Below, piece by piece: positions 28,087-37,180 of a stretch of 64,000 bases of DNA. Each line of letters starts with the position of its first letter. The first letter of the stretch is position 1. The notes under the pieces are model-generated. The model ran no database searches, was not told the DNA's origin, and saw only the letters and a list, made by a program, of their open reading frames with translations. Origin of the DNA: Nostoc linckia z4 (GTDB lineage Bacteria; Cyanobacteriota; Cyanobacteriia; Cyanobacteriales; Nostocaceae). A program made the position numbers and the translations under genes. The stretch is taken from assembly GCF_002608075.1 (NCBI RefSeq), contig NZ_LAHA01000004.1, forward strand, positions 226,444 to 290,443. Direction: 5' to 3'.

Positions 28087-28692
28087 TTAGATTTTAGATT
28101 CATTAGATATACTTTTTTCTGTTGTTCTAATGAAAGCTTTGGTGACGAGTTTTTCAAGTTTAACTACTTGGAGTGGATTTTCCCAGTCTTTAGCCAGTTG
28201 CGAATCATCTACATTTGTAAGACGGAGTTCGGCTATGGTTGCTAAAGCGATTTCTGCATTTGGATAGCGTTCTATTATTTCCCAAAGATGCCAAGGAAGC
28301 TTTTGAAGTTGATAATCTTCAGTTTGTACAATTACTCGAATTTGGTCATATTTCTGAAGTTTTGCCAGTCACTTTTCGCGGATATTGCGAAAGGTTTCTG
28401 ATTGTAGCCATTGATTCAGGTGATGGCGTAATTTTTCGGCTGCTTGTAAACACTCTACATCGCTGGAAATGACTTTCTGCACTTTTGGCAATCCTTTGGG
28501 ACGAGCAGAAAAATCTAGGTTGCGATAAATAGCTTGCCAATTATTAAAATCTAGCACTAATTCTTTATCTGGCGGCAATTCGCCGATAACTTCAGTTTCA
28601 GCACGGCTGTTTTCTTCTCCAATTTGGAGAGTAACTGGAAACCCAGCCTCAAAGCTACCTTTGCCAAATTTTAAAACTACTAATTTAGTCAT
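28087..28692 (-). pseudogene. CHAT-family protein, N-terminal remnant with in-frame stop
   Basis: The first 107 codons encode the typical N-terminus of a Nostoc CHAT-domain protein (MTKLVVLKFGKGSFEAGF..LQIGEE..FRNIREK). A TGA stop (28369-28371) interrupts, after which the same frame continues with LAKLQKYDQIRVIVQTEDYQ, LPWHLWEIIERYPNAEIALA and related family sequence to a TAA at 28087. Related proteins have Trp at the stop position, so TGG to TGA is the likely change. The C-terminal caspase-like CHAT protease domain is absent. It lies divergently next to a sigma factor/DUF1822 pair, which in other Nostoc genomes is accompanied by CHAT genes. Confidence 0.75.
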
Positions 28693-28966
28693 CAGTCATT
28701 AGTCATTAGTCATTAGTCATTGGTGAAATGACTAATGAGGGTCTTAATCATAAAATATGTAACTTTGCCGCACATTAGATATCATCTCCAATTATTATAT
28801 TTATGCAACAAACATAATTTTTTCTCAAGAATCTCACATATAGCAATCTGCTTTGATTCCTTCTTGTCTATTCCCTGTTCCCTTCCTACGCAAATAATTT
28901 CAGAAAAGTGTCGGTACAAGAAAGTATTTTAAATTTATTAGTTATTTTTATCAAATCGAAATTTTT

Positions 28967-30172
28967 ATGTATTCAAGACAACATATAATTGAAATTTTTT
29001 CCACATTCGTGCTATTTAAAGGTGATGTTTTTGACCGTTGGGTTACTGATAGTAAGCTGCGGCGAAGTATGCAAAATTGTTTAGAACAATCTTCTTTTCA
29101 AGAGTCTGAAACCTTCTGGGCTATTTACTGGCATCGCATTTGGCAAACTCAAGCAAGTCCGATTGCTGTTGCTCATATAACAGCTTATTTGCAGGAAGTC
29201 TGCTATTGGGTGGCGAGAAAAATGAAGATGAATGTACTAAGTCAACATTCCATCGCCGACTTTTTCCAAACTGCCATAGCTCGCATTGATAAAGTTCTCA
29301 GAGGCTTTAATCCACAATTAAGTTCAAATTTGAAAACTTATGCTGAATTTACTTTTAGTAATTTAATCAAAGATTTGTTACGTCAGCAGCAAGAAGTTGA
29401 TATTTGTAGCGATTGGGGGTTGCTGCACAAAGTCAGCCAAAAGCGATTAGTAGAATCTCTCAAACAAGGGGGTTATCCATCGCAAATTATCGCCCGTTAT
29501 GTTTTGGTCTGGAATTGTTTCTTGCAAGTATACGCACCCAATAATGCTGCAACTGCTCACAAACTAATGAAACCAGATAATGCAACATTACAGGCGATCG
29601 CCAAACTTTACAACACTGAACGCTTGAGCCAATCGAGTTCTCATCCAGCTTGTACTCCAGAAAATGTGGAATCTTGGTTAATTGCTACTGCTAAAGCCGT
29701 GCGTTTCTATGAATATCCGGCTTCTGTTTCCCTGGATGTTCCCGCACCCGGACAAGAAACAGGTGAATTACTCGATCGCTTAAGTAATGATTTTCAAGAA
29801 TCGGTATTAAATGAAATCATTATCCAAGAAGAAGTAGAAAATATCAAACAACAAAGTAGGGAAATCAATAAAATTTTAAGCGACGCATTAGCAAAATTAG
29901 ATACCACAGCCCAAGTACTTTTACAAACTTACTACAAGCAAGGATTGACTCAACAAGATATTGCCGAACATCTAGGAGTCAAACAATATACAGTTTCTCG
30001 GCAATTAACAAAAATCAAAAAGACTTTACTAATGGAATTAGCGCAGTGGAGTCAAAAAACACTGCATATTTCTGTGACATCTGACGTAATCGACAGTATG
30101 AGCAATTCTCTAGAAGAATGGTTGATTGCTCACTATCGCCCTCTTATTCTCTCGTCGCCAGTGGAGTCTTGA
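28967..30172 (+). CDS. Sigma-70-like factor of the DUF1822/CHAT clusters
   Basis: 401 residues. The C-terminal part has a sigma region-4 helix-turn-helix (LDTTAQVLLQTYYKQGLTQQ, then DIAEHLGVKQYTVSRQL). The middle shows a degenerate region 2 (AEFTFSNLIKDLLRQQQEV). This large sigma-like family is cyanobacterial and usually encoded just before a DUF1822 gene. Here the DUF1822 gene starts 2 bp after the stop. It probably directs RNA polymerase to a small set of promoters, perhaps those of the linked CHAT module. The ATG at 28967 is followed by YSRQHIIEIFSTF, the usual start of this family. Confidence 0.85.
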   Translation: MYSRQHIIEIFSTFVLFKGDVFDRWVTDSKLRRSMQNCLEQSSFQESETFWAIYWHRIWQTQASPIAVAHITAYLQEVCYWVARKMKMNVLSQHSIADFFQTAIARIDKVLRGFNPQLSSNLKTYAEFTFSNLIKDLLRQQQEVDICSDWGLLHKVSQKRLVESLKQGGYPSQIIARYVLVWNCFLQVYAPNNAATAHKLMKPDNATLQAIAKLYNTERLSQSSSHPACTPENVESWLIATAKAVRFYEYPASVSLDVPAPGQETGELLDRLSNDFQESVLNEIIIQEEVENIKQQSREINKILSDALAKLDTTAQVLLQTYYKQGLTQQDIAEHLGVKQYTVSRQLTKIKKTLLMELAQWSQKTLHISVTSDVIDSMSNSLEEWLIAHYRPLILSSPVES

Positions 30173-30174
30173 CA

Positions 30175-31329
30175 ATGACTTTTGATGTATCCCCAATTCC
30201 AGAACAGCTGACCTTAGAAATTTCGCCATCTTCTCAAACCGAGGAATCACCAGCTTTTTCTACATCTGGCGCGCGTTGGCGAGCTGCTATTAACCAAATG
30301 TGCTTAGATGCATTTTTACCTTGGTTAAGAGAGGAGCAATTTCCCACTGCGAGACTTTGGACTCAAATAGCCGCACTACCTAGCTTTTGGGAATTTGTTA
30401 ATGGAAGTGCCATTGTTTGTGACGGGTTACGATTGGTATTAATACCCACAACGGCAATTGACACAACAGAACTACGCATACCTCAAGAATGGGTAGATAT
30501 TCCCAGTTGGGTTGCTGATTATTATATCGGAATACAGATTAATCCTAATGGTGGCTGGCTGAGCGTTTGGGGATACACAACTCATCGGCAATTAAAAACC
30601 AAAGGAGTTTATGATGCAGGCGATCGCACTTACTCTTTAGATGAAGATTACTTAATTAAAGACATTAATGGCTTGTGGATTACTCGTCAACTTTGTCCAG
30701 AGGAAATTTTACGTGCGGCGGTGACACCTCTACCAGAATTACCTTTAGCACAGGCACAAAATTTATTAGAACGCCTGGGTAATTCTGAAGTAGTTTTCCC
30801 GCGTTTAGCCATTTCCTTTGAACTTTGGGGAGCATTATTAGCACATGGCGGTTGGCGTCAGCAGTTGTACGAACGCCGCCAAGGATTATCGCCACAATGG
30901 TCAATTCAACAATGGTTGCAAACAGGAGTATCAAATTTAGCCCAACAACTTGGTTGGGGAATGACTAGGTTGCAATTAGCTCCTCGTGGCGTGCGGAGTC
31001 GAGAAAACGCACAATCAAATGTCTGCTTATCGCGACAATTGACCATCGCCGATTATACCTGCGAATTGCGTGTATTTCCCAGAGAAAATTTCACAGAGAA
31101 TGTATGGCGCTTTGAATTACAAAATGCCAATCCAGATGAAATTATTCCCGTGGGATTTAAACTCAGACTATTAACCGAAGATTTACAACCCTTTATGAAT
31201 AATGAGGATACAGCAACACAAGCAAGCGATCGCCTTTATGTCGATGTAGAACTAGAGCCAGGAGAGGGGCTGGTATGGGAAGTTGAACCAACACCAGACG
31301 GCTACGAGCGAGAAATTTTACGTTTTTGA
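30175..31329 (+). CDS. DUF1822 family protein
   Basis: 384 residues, starting 2 bp after the sigma gene, so translationally coupled. It contains the family features: MCLDAFLPWLREE near the N-terminus, FWEFVNGSAIVCDGLRLVLIPT, PSWVADYYIGIQIN and a C-terminal beta-rich domain ending in EPGEGLVWEVEPTPDGYERE. No enzyme motif is known. The strict linkage to this sigma-like factor suggests it controls it (anti-sigma or co-activator), but that is inference. No membrane segment. Confidence 0.88.
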   Translation: MTFDVSPIPEQLTLEISPSSQTEESPAFSTSGARWRAAINQMCLDAFLPWLREEQFPTARLWTQIAALPSFWEFVNGSAIVCDGLRLVLIPTTAIDTTELRIPQEWVDIPSWVADYYIGIQINPNGGWLSVWGYTTHRQLKTKGVYDAGDRTYSLDEDYLIKDINGLWITRQLCPEEILRAAVTPLPELPLAQAQNLLERLGNSEVVFPRLAISFELWGALLAHGGWRQQLYERRQGLSPQWSIQQWLQTGVSNLAQQLGWGMTRLQLAPRGVRSRENAQSNVCLSRQLTIADYTCELRVFPRENFTENVWRFELQNANPDEIIPVGFKLRLLTEDLQPFMNNEDTATQASDRLYVDVELEPGEGLVWEVEPTPDGYEREILRF

Positions 31330-31344
31330 ATACAAATTTCATAT

Positions 31345-31442
31345 CTAATGGACGCTAAAAAAGTATTACTACTCGTGGTGCTTGTTGGCTGTTAACAGTT
31401 AACAGTCTAATGGAGTCGATATGGAAATTAAATGTGGAATAG
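31345..31442. repeat. Dispersed repeat, copy 2 (first copy at 1335-1454)
   Basis: Same start (CTAATGGACGCTAAAAAAG), central GTTAACAGTTAACAGTC palindrome and TTAAATGTGGAATAG end as the copy at 1335-1454, but shorter in the middle heptamer tract. Lies 15 bp after the DUF1822 stop. Confidence 0.7.
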
Positions 31443-31627
31443 CTTATTAGCTCGACTTTATCTGGTACAAATTAGTTCTGTATTATGAGGCTATGTCGTC
31501 AGGAGCGATCGCCTGCATATTTTTAAACATTACCATCAAACTAAGCCCTAAGTTGAAATAGTAATTAAGGTGAATATTGTGTATTATCTACCTTTAACTA
31601 GCCTAATTGTTAGTATAGTAAACTGCT

Positions 31628-32038
31628 ATGGCAAAAGATAAATTTCATAATATTGTTAGACATGCTTTAGAAAAAGACGGCTGGACGATTACGGCTGACC
31701 CTTATGAAATTAATGTAGATGATGTAGATTTTGAGATTGATTTAGCAGCCGAGGAACTGTTAGGAGCAGAGAGAGAAGGACGAAAAATTGCAGTAGAAAT
31801 TAAAAGTTTCATTAGTCCATCGAATGTTTCAGAATTTCATACAGCATTAGGACAGTTTTTAAATTATCGGGATGCATTAGATAAGATTGAACCAGAGCGT
31901 CAACTTTATTTGGCTGTTCGCGTACCAATTTATGAAACCTTTTTTCAACGCAAATTTATTGTATCAGCAGTTGAAAAGTATCAATTACGATTGATGATTT
32001 ACGATGTAGAACAAGAGGTTATTTGTCAATGGCTGTAG
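31628..32038 (+). CDS. xisH: XisH family protein
   Basis: 136 residues. XisH and XisI were defined as controlling factors for excision of the fdxN element in heterocysts of Anabaena; many further copies exist without an element nearby. The sequence matches the family start (AKDKFHNIVRHALEKDGWTI) and shows a PD-(D/E)XK-like set: Asp in FEIDLAAEEL and Glu-x-Lys in KIAVEIKSF. It overlaps xisI by 10 bp. No recombinase gene (xisA/C/F type) is adjacent. Confidence 0.93.
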   Translation: MAKDKFHNIVRHALEKDGWTITADPYEINVDDVDFEIDLAAEELLGAEREGRKIAVEIKSFISPSNVSEFHTALGQFLNYRDALDKIEPERQLYLAVRVPIYETFFQRKFIVSAVEKYQLRLMIYDVEQEVICQWL

Positions 32039-32367
32039 AACAATATCGGCAATATATTAAATATCTTCTTTCTGAGCGACAAAAACGAGCTTCCACGTCA
32101 CGCAATTACGAAGAATATGAAGTGCAAACTATTTTTGACGAACAGCAAGACCACTATCAATTACTTTATGTTGGTTGGCGAGGAAATAAACGCGATTTTG
32201 GTTGTATTTTACATCTCGATATTAAAAATGGTAAAATTTGGATTCAACATGATGGTACAGAAGAAGGAATTGCTAATCGATTAGTGGAAATGGGAGTACC
32301 AAAGCAAGATATTATTTTGGCGTTTCACGAACCTTATGTGCGTCAGTTTACGGAGTTTGGTTGTTGA
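32029..32367 (+). CDS. xisI: XisI family protein
   Basis: 112 residues from the ATG at 32029, which lies inside the end of xisH; a TTG two codons earlier is also in frame. Family features are YRQYIKYLLSERQKR, YQLLYVGWRGNKRDFGCILH, IWIQHDGTEEGIANRLVEMG and the C-terminal HEPYVRQFTEFGC. It acts with XisH; the biochemical role is not established. Pairing with a nuclease-fold partner in an overlapping operon makes a toxin-antitoxin-like or DNA-processing role possible. Confidence 0.93.
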   Translation: MAVEQYRQYIKYLLSERQKRASTSRNYEEYEVQTIFDEQQDHYQLLYVGWRGNKRDFGCILHLDIKNGKIWIQHDGTEEGIANRLVEMGVPKQDIILAFHEPYVRQFTEFGC

Positions 32368-32401
32368 AAAATAAGCGATTAGCACCTAATAAGTTTCTGG
32401 A

Positions 32402-33631
32402 TTAAAAATTTGCTTTCGGCAGTTTTTTAATTTGCTCAGTAAAGTATGCTTCTTGATGTTTGAGTTGTTGCGCGAGTTCTAGTCCTTTTTGGAAAGCTGT
32501 TAGTGCTTGAGGATATTCTTTGCGTTCTAAATACAATTGCCCAATTTGGTCATAAGCTTGCATCACTCCGTACAAGTTAGCAGCTTGTGTCTGTGTATCT
32601 ACTAAAATTTGGCTAGCCTCTAAAGCCTCATCTATTTGTCCTTGAGAACGATACAACCCAATTATTTTTTGTAAAGCTTCACCAGCACGAACGAACTCCT
32701 GCAATTGCCAAGCAGTGGTATAAGCTTCTTGATAATTATTAAAAGCCTCTACTAATAACTTAGGATCTGTTTTGCCTAAAGATTCATAGTCTGAGGCCAT
32801 CGCTAACTTTAATTCTGGTATTTTTATGAGATTATTTTGGCTAGTATAAATTTCTGCTAATTTGTTCAGTACATTTATTGACTGCTGCGGTTGTTCTGTC
32901 TGTGCGTAAATCTCAGCCAATTTTTGTAGATAGGTAACCTCATTTACAGATTCTCCTTGGGAAGTAGCTAAACTCAACAATTCCTCGTAAATTGGCGCAG
33001 CTTGGCGATAATCAAACCAACTCAGATGTAGTTCTCCAAGTGTCTTGAGAGTTTCCACTATTGCTGCGGTATCTTTTTGTTGCCTAACTGCCAATAAAAC
33101 TTGGTTATAAGCTTCTATAGCTTGTTTTGGCGATCGCACATTTTGATAAGCTTCACCTAGCGATCGCCATAATTCTAAATCAATCTCAGTAGATTTTTTC
33201 TTAGATTGCGCTTGTTTTTGAATTGCTTGCAAACGTTGAGTAATATACATTATTTCTTGGCGATCGTTTTGATTCCAAGCGATGGCACCCACTCGCGATA
33301 ATGCTTGTACCTCCTGTAAAGAACCTAAAAAGCGCCGCAAACGCAGTTCTCGGTTCCAAATTTCAAACGCCGTCACCTCATCCCCTGCTTGCAATTTCGC
33401 CGCAGCTTCTTGGTTTAACTCATCTAATGTTGGTTCTAGCTTTGTTCGTTCTTCGAGAGTTAACGGCTTTTTATCCTTGGGCGATCGTGGTAAAAGGGGA
33501 TCGGGCTTAGTATATTCTAGTGGATTAGGAGGAAACTGATCCGGTGGTTTGGGCTTTTGACTCTGTGCTAATGCCAAAGAACTATTAAACAATATAGTGG
33601 CAGTAAGAATAACAATTAAACGCTGTAGCAT
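32402..33631 (-). CDS. Exported TPR-repeat protein
   Basis: 409 residues from ATG 33631, chosen for the ribosome site AAAGGTAAAG upstream; longer starts lie in tandem repeat DNA. It has a signal peptide (MLQRLIVILTATILFNSSLA, cut near LAQS), a proline-rich linker (KPPDQFPPNPLEYTKPDPLL) and at least six tetratricopeptide repeats (for example WRSLGEAYQNVRSPKQAIEA, YDQIGQLYLERKEYPQALTA). It is probably periplasmic and serves protein-protein contacts. No partner is obvious. It is convergent with xisHI. Confidence 0.87.
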   Translation of the reverse strand: MLQRLIVILTATILFNSSLALAQSQKPKPPDQFPPNPLEYTKPDPLLPRSPKDKKPLTLEERTKLEPTLDELNQEAAAKLQAGDEVTAFEIWNRELRLRRFLGSLQEVQALSRVGAIAWNQNDRQEIMYITQRLQAIQKQAQSKKKSTEIDLELWRSLGEAYQNVRSPKQAIEAYNQVLLAVRQQKDTAAIVETLKTLGELHLSWFDYRQAAPIYEELLSLATSQGESVNEVTYLQKLAEIYAQTEQPQQSINVLNKLAEIYTSQNNLIKIPELKLAMASDYESLGKTDPKLLVEAFNNYQEAYTTAWQLQEFVRAGEALQKIIGLYRSQGQIDEALEASQILVDTQTQAANLYGVMQAYDQIGQLYLERKEYPQALTAFQKGLELAQQLKHQEAYFTEQIKKLPKANF

Positions 33632-33658
33632 AGTAACTTTACCTTTTTCTATTGTGGA

Positions 33659-33905
33659 TGGGGCATTGGGCATTGGGCATTGGGCATTGGTATTTATGTT
33701 AGATCTCCCATAAGTTTTAGATATTCCTTATTTCATTCTTGCCAACTTGTTTGACGCATAAAACATTAACAATTATCCCCATCGAAGGTAGGAGGCAGAA
33801 GGCACGGGAGCAGTCCCAATGAAAAATTTTTTCATCTTTTCCCCTTTTCACCTTCCCCATACCCAATGCCCCATGCCCAATGCCCCATGCCCAATGCCCC
33901 ATACC
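33659..33905. repeat. Short tandem repeats upstream of the TPR gene
   Basis: GGGCATT heptamers at 33660-33690 and CCCAATGCCCCATG runs at 33862-33905, the same heptamer family in both orientations. Confidence 0.75.
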
Positions 33906-33978
33906 CCATTCCCTAGTACCATTAGCAAGGTCTACAATACTTCCAGATAATTTTTAAACAACAGGTTGATAGTTTGTA

Positions 33979-34569
33979 ATGACCCATTCTACTGATATCA
34001 TCACCTTAGCCCGCTGGATGGCGGCTGATTTTAGTAATCAAGAACAGGCTTTTGAAAATCCGCCTTTTTATGCACACATCCGTGTTTGTATCCGCCCCTT
34101 ACCTTGGGAATTATTCTCAGGAGTTAGTTTGTTTCTGGAACAAGCTTATGATTTTATGCTCAATCAACCCTACCGAATGCGGGTGATGAACTTGATTGAA
34201 ACAGAAAATCACATTGTCATCGAACACTACACACTTAAAGAAGAACAAAAATTTTATGGTGCATCTCGCGACCCCGAACGCTTAAAAGTTTTATCCCTTG
34301 ACCAGCTAGAAAAAATGCCTGGTTGCAATATGGTTGTAGAGTGGACAGGTCACAGCTTCAAAGGCAGAGTTGAACCTGGTAAAGGCTGTATTGTAGTTCG
34401 TGATGGTCAAAATACTTATCTTGATAACGAATTTGAAATTGACGACAAAGAATTTTTCAGTCTTGACCGGGGAAGGGACTTAAACACCAATGAACGTGTG
34501 TGGGGTTCTGTAGCTGGCCCATTTCACTTTCTCCGTTGGAATAATTTTGCTGATGAAGTGAAGGTGTAA
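33979..34569 (+). CDS. cpcT: Chromophore lyase CpcT/CpeT
   Basis: 196 residues. Bilin lyases of this group attach phycocyanobilin (or phycoerythrobilin for CpeT) to the second cysteine of phycobiliprotein beta subunits in the cytoplasm, before phycobilisome assembly. Family features: LARWMAADFSNQEQAFENPP at the start, VCIRPLPWELFSGVSLFLEQAYD, LEKMPGCNMVVEW (conserved Cys) and LDRGRDLNTNERVWGSVAGPF near the end. CpcT versus CpeT cannot be decided without knowing the phycobiliproteins present; CpcT is the default. It is followed by a tRNA gene and the island integrase. Confidence 0.92.
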   Translation: MTHSTDIITLARWMAADFSNQEQAFENPPFYAHIRVCIRPLPWELFSGVSLFLEQAYDFMLNQPYRMRVMNLIETENHIVIEHYTLKEEQKFYGASRDPERLKVLSLDQLEKMPGCNMVVEWTGHSFKGRVEPGKGCIVVRDGQNTYLDNEFEIDDKEFFSLDRGRDLNTNERVWGSVAGPFHFLRWNNFADEVKV

Positions 34570-34721
34570 TAAGTGAGAAGTGAGGAGTGAGGAATTAAAA
34601 CTCATAACTCATAACTCCCTTAATATCACATTTTCTGGTGTAGTTAAGAAGCTCAAAAATTTGTTCTCTTAAAGGATGGCAATTTAGATAGAATATTGAT
34701 AATATAGTAAATCGTGGGTGT

Positions 34722-34793
<72 letters not shown>

Positions 34794-34966
34794 TTAAGAA
34801 TATCAAGCTTCAATTGCATTACAGGGACGGGTTTTAAGCTCGTCCCTTCGTTTTTTGGGGTAAAACTGGGGTAAATTTGGCTATCAAAATGGCTATCATT
34901 TCCTTTGCCAAACATTGCCATTCTTTGCCGTATCATGTCAAAAGTTGCCACAAATTTTGCTACAAA

Positions 34967-36088
34967 ATGGACGCGATCGACAAGAAAATAGAACAGGCGA
35001 ACGAGCAGCTAAAGAAGAAGGGGACAAGGGTAACGATATACAGGAGGGGCGATCGCTTATCATTGCGCGGCACTCTACCGCCCAAGCCGCACATCGACAA
35101 GGATAAAGACTATTCGCAGGTCGTTTCTTTAGGGCCAAACGCGATCGCTTCAGAAAAAGGCATAAAATACGCAATGGCTAAAGCTGAAGTTCTAACTGGC
35201 CAACTCATGGCAGGAACCTTTAGTTGGGGCGAATGGCTAGATTTAGATAAAGTCGCTCCCAACAGAGTCGAAGCAAGGCTCATAAAGGACTGGTGCGCTG
35301 AGTACGAAAAGGACTACTGGCAGAGGATCAAGCGCACACCGGATAGGGAAGGCAACTGGAAAAAAGACCACGGGCTAGTTTTCTCCAGGCTCCCTCAAAA
35401 TGAACCGCTGACTATTGAGATTCTACTGAAGTACATCAAAACCACAGAACCGGATAGCCGCCCAAGGAAGCGGGCTTGCGATTACTGCTACAAATTGGCG
35501 GAATTTGCTCTTTTAGAAGGCAGAGAGCAAATCAAAAAGCTCACTGGAAATTACTCAGCTAAATCTGTTGACCCGCGCACTCTCCCAAGCGACGAAGCGA
35601 TTTTTGATTTCTGCAACAGCATTCAAGATCCTAACTGGCGCTGGGTGGTACAAATGCTTGCCACCTATGGACTTAGAAACTACGAACCGTTTCGTTTATC
35701 AATGGAAGATTTTCCAGTCGTTCGTGTTGTCAAAGGTAAGACAGGTAAGAGGTTCGTGGTTCCCCTTTTCCCGGAGTGGGCAGATACCTGGAATCTACAA
35801 AATATTTGTCTGCCAAACATCGATACTAGCTTCACAAACTCGAAAATTGGCACCAAAGTTTCTGGATGGTTCTTCGACCACAAGGCACCTTTTAGTGCCT
35901 ACAATCTCAGGCACAGTTACGCCCGCCGCTGCTTTGAATTCGATATTGCTCCAGACAGGGCGGCGAAATTTATGGGGCATTCTCTCTTAGTGCATTTGCA
36001 GGTTTATAGAGCGTGGTTTGATGAGTCAGTCTATCTTGCTGATTATCAAAAGGCGATCGCAAAACAAGACAGGCCCAAGCCTCCTTGA
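34967..36088 (+). CDS. Tyrosine recombinase (island integrase)
   Basis: Site-specific integrase of about 373 residues from ATG 34967; in-frame upstream codons (TTG 34877) are less likely. Catalytic residues can be seen in order: Arg in TYGLRNYEPFRL, the conserved LRHSYARR box, MGHS (His) and the Tyr in QVYRAWFDESVYL. It lies directly 3' of tRNA-Cys, in the orientation usual for tRNA-targeting integrases. It lacks the arm-binding domain of lambda Int but has an N-terminal coiled region (DKKIEQANEQLKKKG). It probably integrates and, with a small directionality factor (candidate at 37181), excises the island to its right. A fragment of a second copy's end lies at 36513. Confidence 0.9.
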   Translation: MDAIDKKIEQANEQLKKKGTRVTIYRRGDRLSLRGTLPPKPHIDKDKDYSQVVSLGPNAIASEKGIKYAMAKAEVLTGQLMAGTFSWGEWLDLDKVAPNRVEARLIKDWCAEYEKDYWQRIKRTPDREGNWKKDHGLVFSRLPQNEPLTIEILLKYIKTTEPDSRPRKRACDYCYKLAEFALLEGREQIKKLTGNYSAKSVDPRTLPSDEAIFDFCNSIQDPNWRWVVQMLATYGLRNYEPFRLSMEDFPVVRVVKGKTGKRFVVPLFPEWADTWNLQNICLPNIDTSFTNSKIGTKVSGWFFDHKAPFSAYNLRHSYARRCFEFDIAPDRAAKFMGHSLLVHLQVYRAWFDESVYLADYQKAIAKQDRPKPP

Positions 36089-36175
36089 TTTGCTTTTAAG
36101 GACTTTTTTCTTGATATGATAAGCTTTTCAGGTATTAAGAAACACTCGCATCGATTTGTATTTAAACAGCGATAG

Positions 36176-36409
36176 CTAACCTTCTAGATTATCTTGATTT
36201 ATGTTGCTAGTCGCTGCACCGCCCGATATTGTTTCTTCTGTATGGCTAGTTGCGGCACCGCCCAATAATCCTGCTTCCTTATTAATTAGATAATTTTTAT
36301 AAGAGTCTTCGACACTTGAAAAGGGATAAAGAAACATAGTTCCACCACTCCCTGCTCCTCCGTATGCGATTGGGGGTTTATCTTCCCTGGCTGTATCTTC
36401 GTCGTTCAT
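36176..36409 (-). CDS. Hypothetical protein, 77 aa, Gly/Ala-rich
   Basis: 77 residues with two copies of GGAATS (GLLGGAATSHTEET and ISGGAATSNINQ) and a GGAGSGG run. It is polar and probably disordered, without signal peptide or TM segment. No ribosome site is clear, so it may not be expressed. It sits between the integrase and the integrase remnant. Function unknown; the low complexity makes homology claims unsafe. Confidence 0.4.
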   Translation of the reverse strand: MNDEDTAREDKPPIAYGGAGSGGTMFLYPFSSVEDSYKNYLINKEAGLLGGAATSHTEETISGGAATSNINQDNLEG

Positions 36410-36512
36410 ATTTTTAGGATTTTAATATCAACAATCTATTCTACTAAAGCATTCCAAAGCAGGAAAATTTTCCTGGATTAGTAACGAGACAAATGCAACT
36501 TAAGTGTTAATG

Positions 36513-36578
36513 TCAATTTATTTGGCGGACTACCAAAAAGCGATCGACAAGGAAGGTAGGCCATTGCCCCCTGTCTAA
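36513..36578 (+). pseudogene. Integrase C-terminal remnant
   Basis: Encodes SIYLADYQKAIDKEGRPLPP and a stop, matching the end of the intact integrase (SVYLADYQKAIAKQDRPKPP). The flanking DNA after both stops is also alike (TTTGCT.TTAAG.ACTTT). It is therefore a piece of a related integrase gene, left by an earlier or tandem integration. Confidence 0.8.
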
Positions 36579-36659
36579 GCTTACGGTTTGCTCTTAAGCA
36601 CTTTCTAACTGGTTGTAGAAAGGTTTTCGGGGCGCAATCGCCATTTATATCAACTTGTT

Positions 36660-37139
36660 TTAAAGCACATTCAACTCTTGCATCAGAGCATTATTTATCT
36701 GATGGGCTTCTTCTGGGGAACGTTCAACGACTTCAAAAGCTTGCTGCACCATATCCCTAATTTTCTCTGGCAATTCTTGAAACTTCTTTGAATTGAGTAC
36801 GAGAATGCGACAACCTGGATAAGGCAAGAAATCAGCAAATGGTTTCATTCCCAATGCAATCAGAGTTTTACTAAGTCCCGCGATCGGATGATAAGGTTTT
36901 TGGTTGTCTTCAGTACGATTAATTTCTGAAGCTATGTAGCCACAAAACCAGCCTTGGCTATCAATATCTTTTTCCAATGCAGCTAAAGCACCTATCATTA
37001 CTTGTTGGCTGACACTGGAAGGTACATTATCAAAAATGCCGTCCAAGTTTTCTGGACTCCGTTGTTGACAGTAGCCTGCTGCATATTCAACAAGTTTTTC
37101 GAGTTTGCTCGGCTGAGCTTGCCCAAATCCTTTTGCCAT
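36660..37139 (-). CDS. Hypothetical protein, 159 aa
   Basis: 159 residues, soluble, mostly helical. It opens MAKGFGQAQPSKLEKLVEYA; the middle has FCGYIASEINRTEDNQKPYH and GCRILVLNSKKFQELP; the end is acidic-helical (RSPEEAHQINNALMQELNVL). No known motif. It lies upstream of the integrase region and downstream of the small HTH-like gene at 37181 on the same strand, with 41 bp between them, so the two are probably cotranscribed. It may belong to the integration/excision module, but there is no direct evidence. Confidence 0.65.
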   Translation of the reverse strand: MAKGFGQAQPSKLEKLVEYAAGYCQQRSPENLDGIFDNVPSSVSQQVMIGALAALEKDIDSQGWFCGYIASEINRTEDNQKPYHPIAGLSKTLIALGMKPFADFLPYPGCRILVLNSKKFQELPEKIRDMVQQAFEVVERSPEEAHQINNALMQELNVL

Positions 37140-37180
37140 ATTTGTTCCTTTAATTTGCGTAACTTGTCGCTATAGCCAAC

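Noticed and set aside
34877..34966. N-terminal extension of the integrase from TTG 34877
   Set aside because: His/Cys-rich extension without family resemblance; the coiled start at ATG 34967 is more credible.
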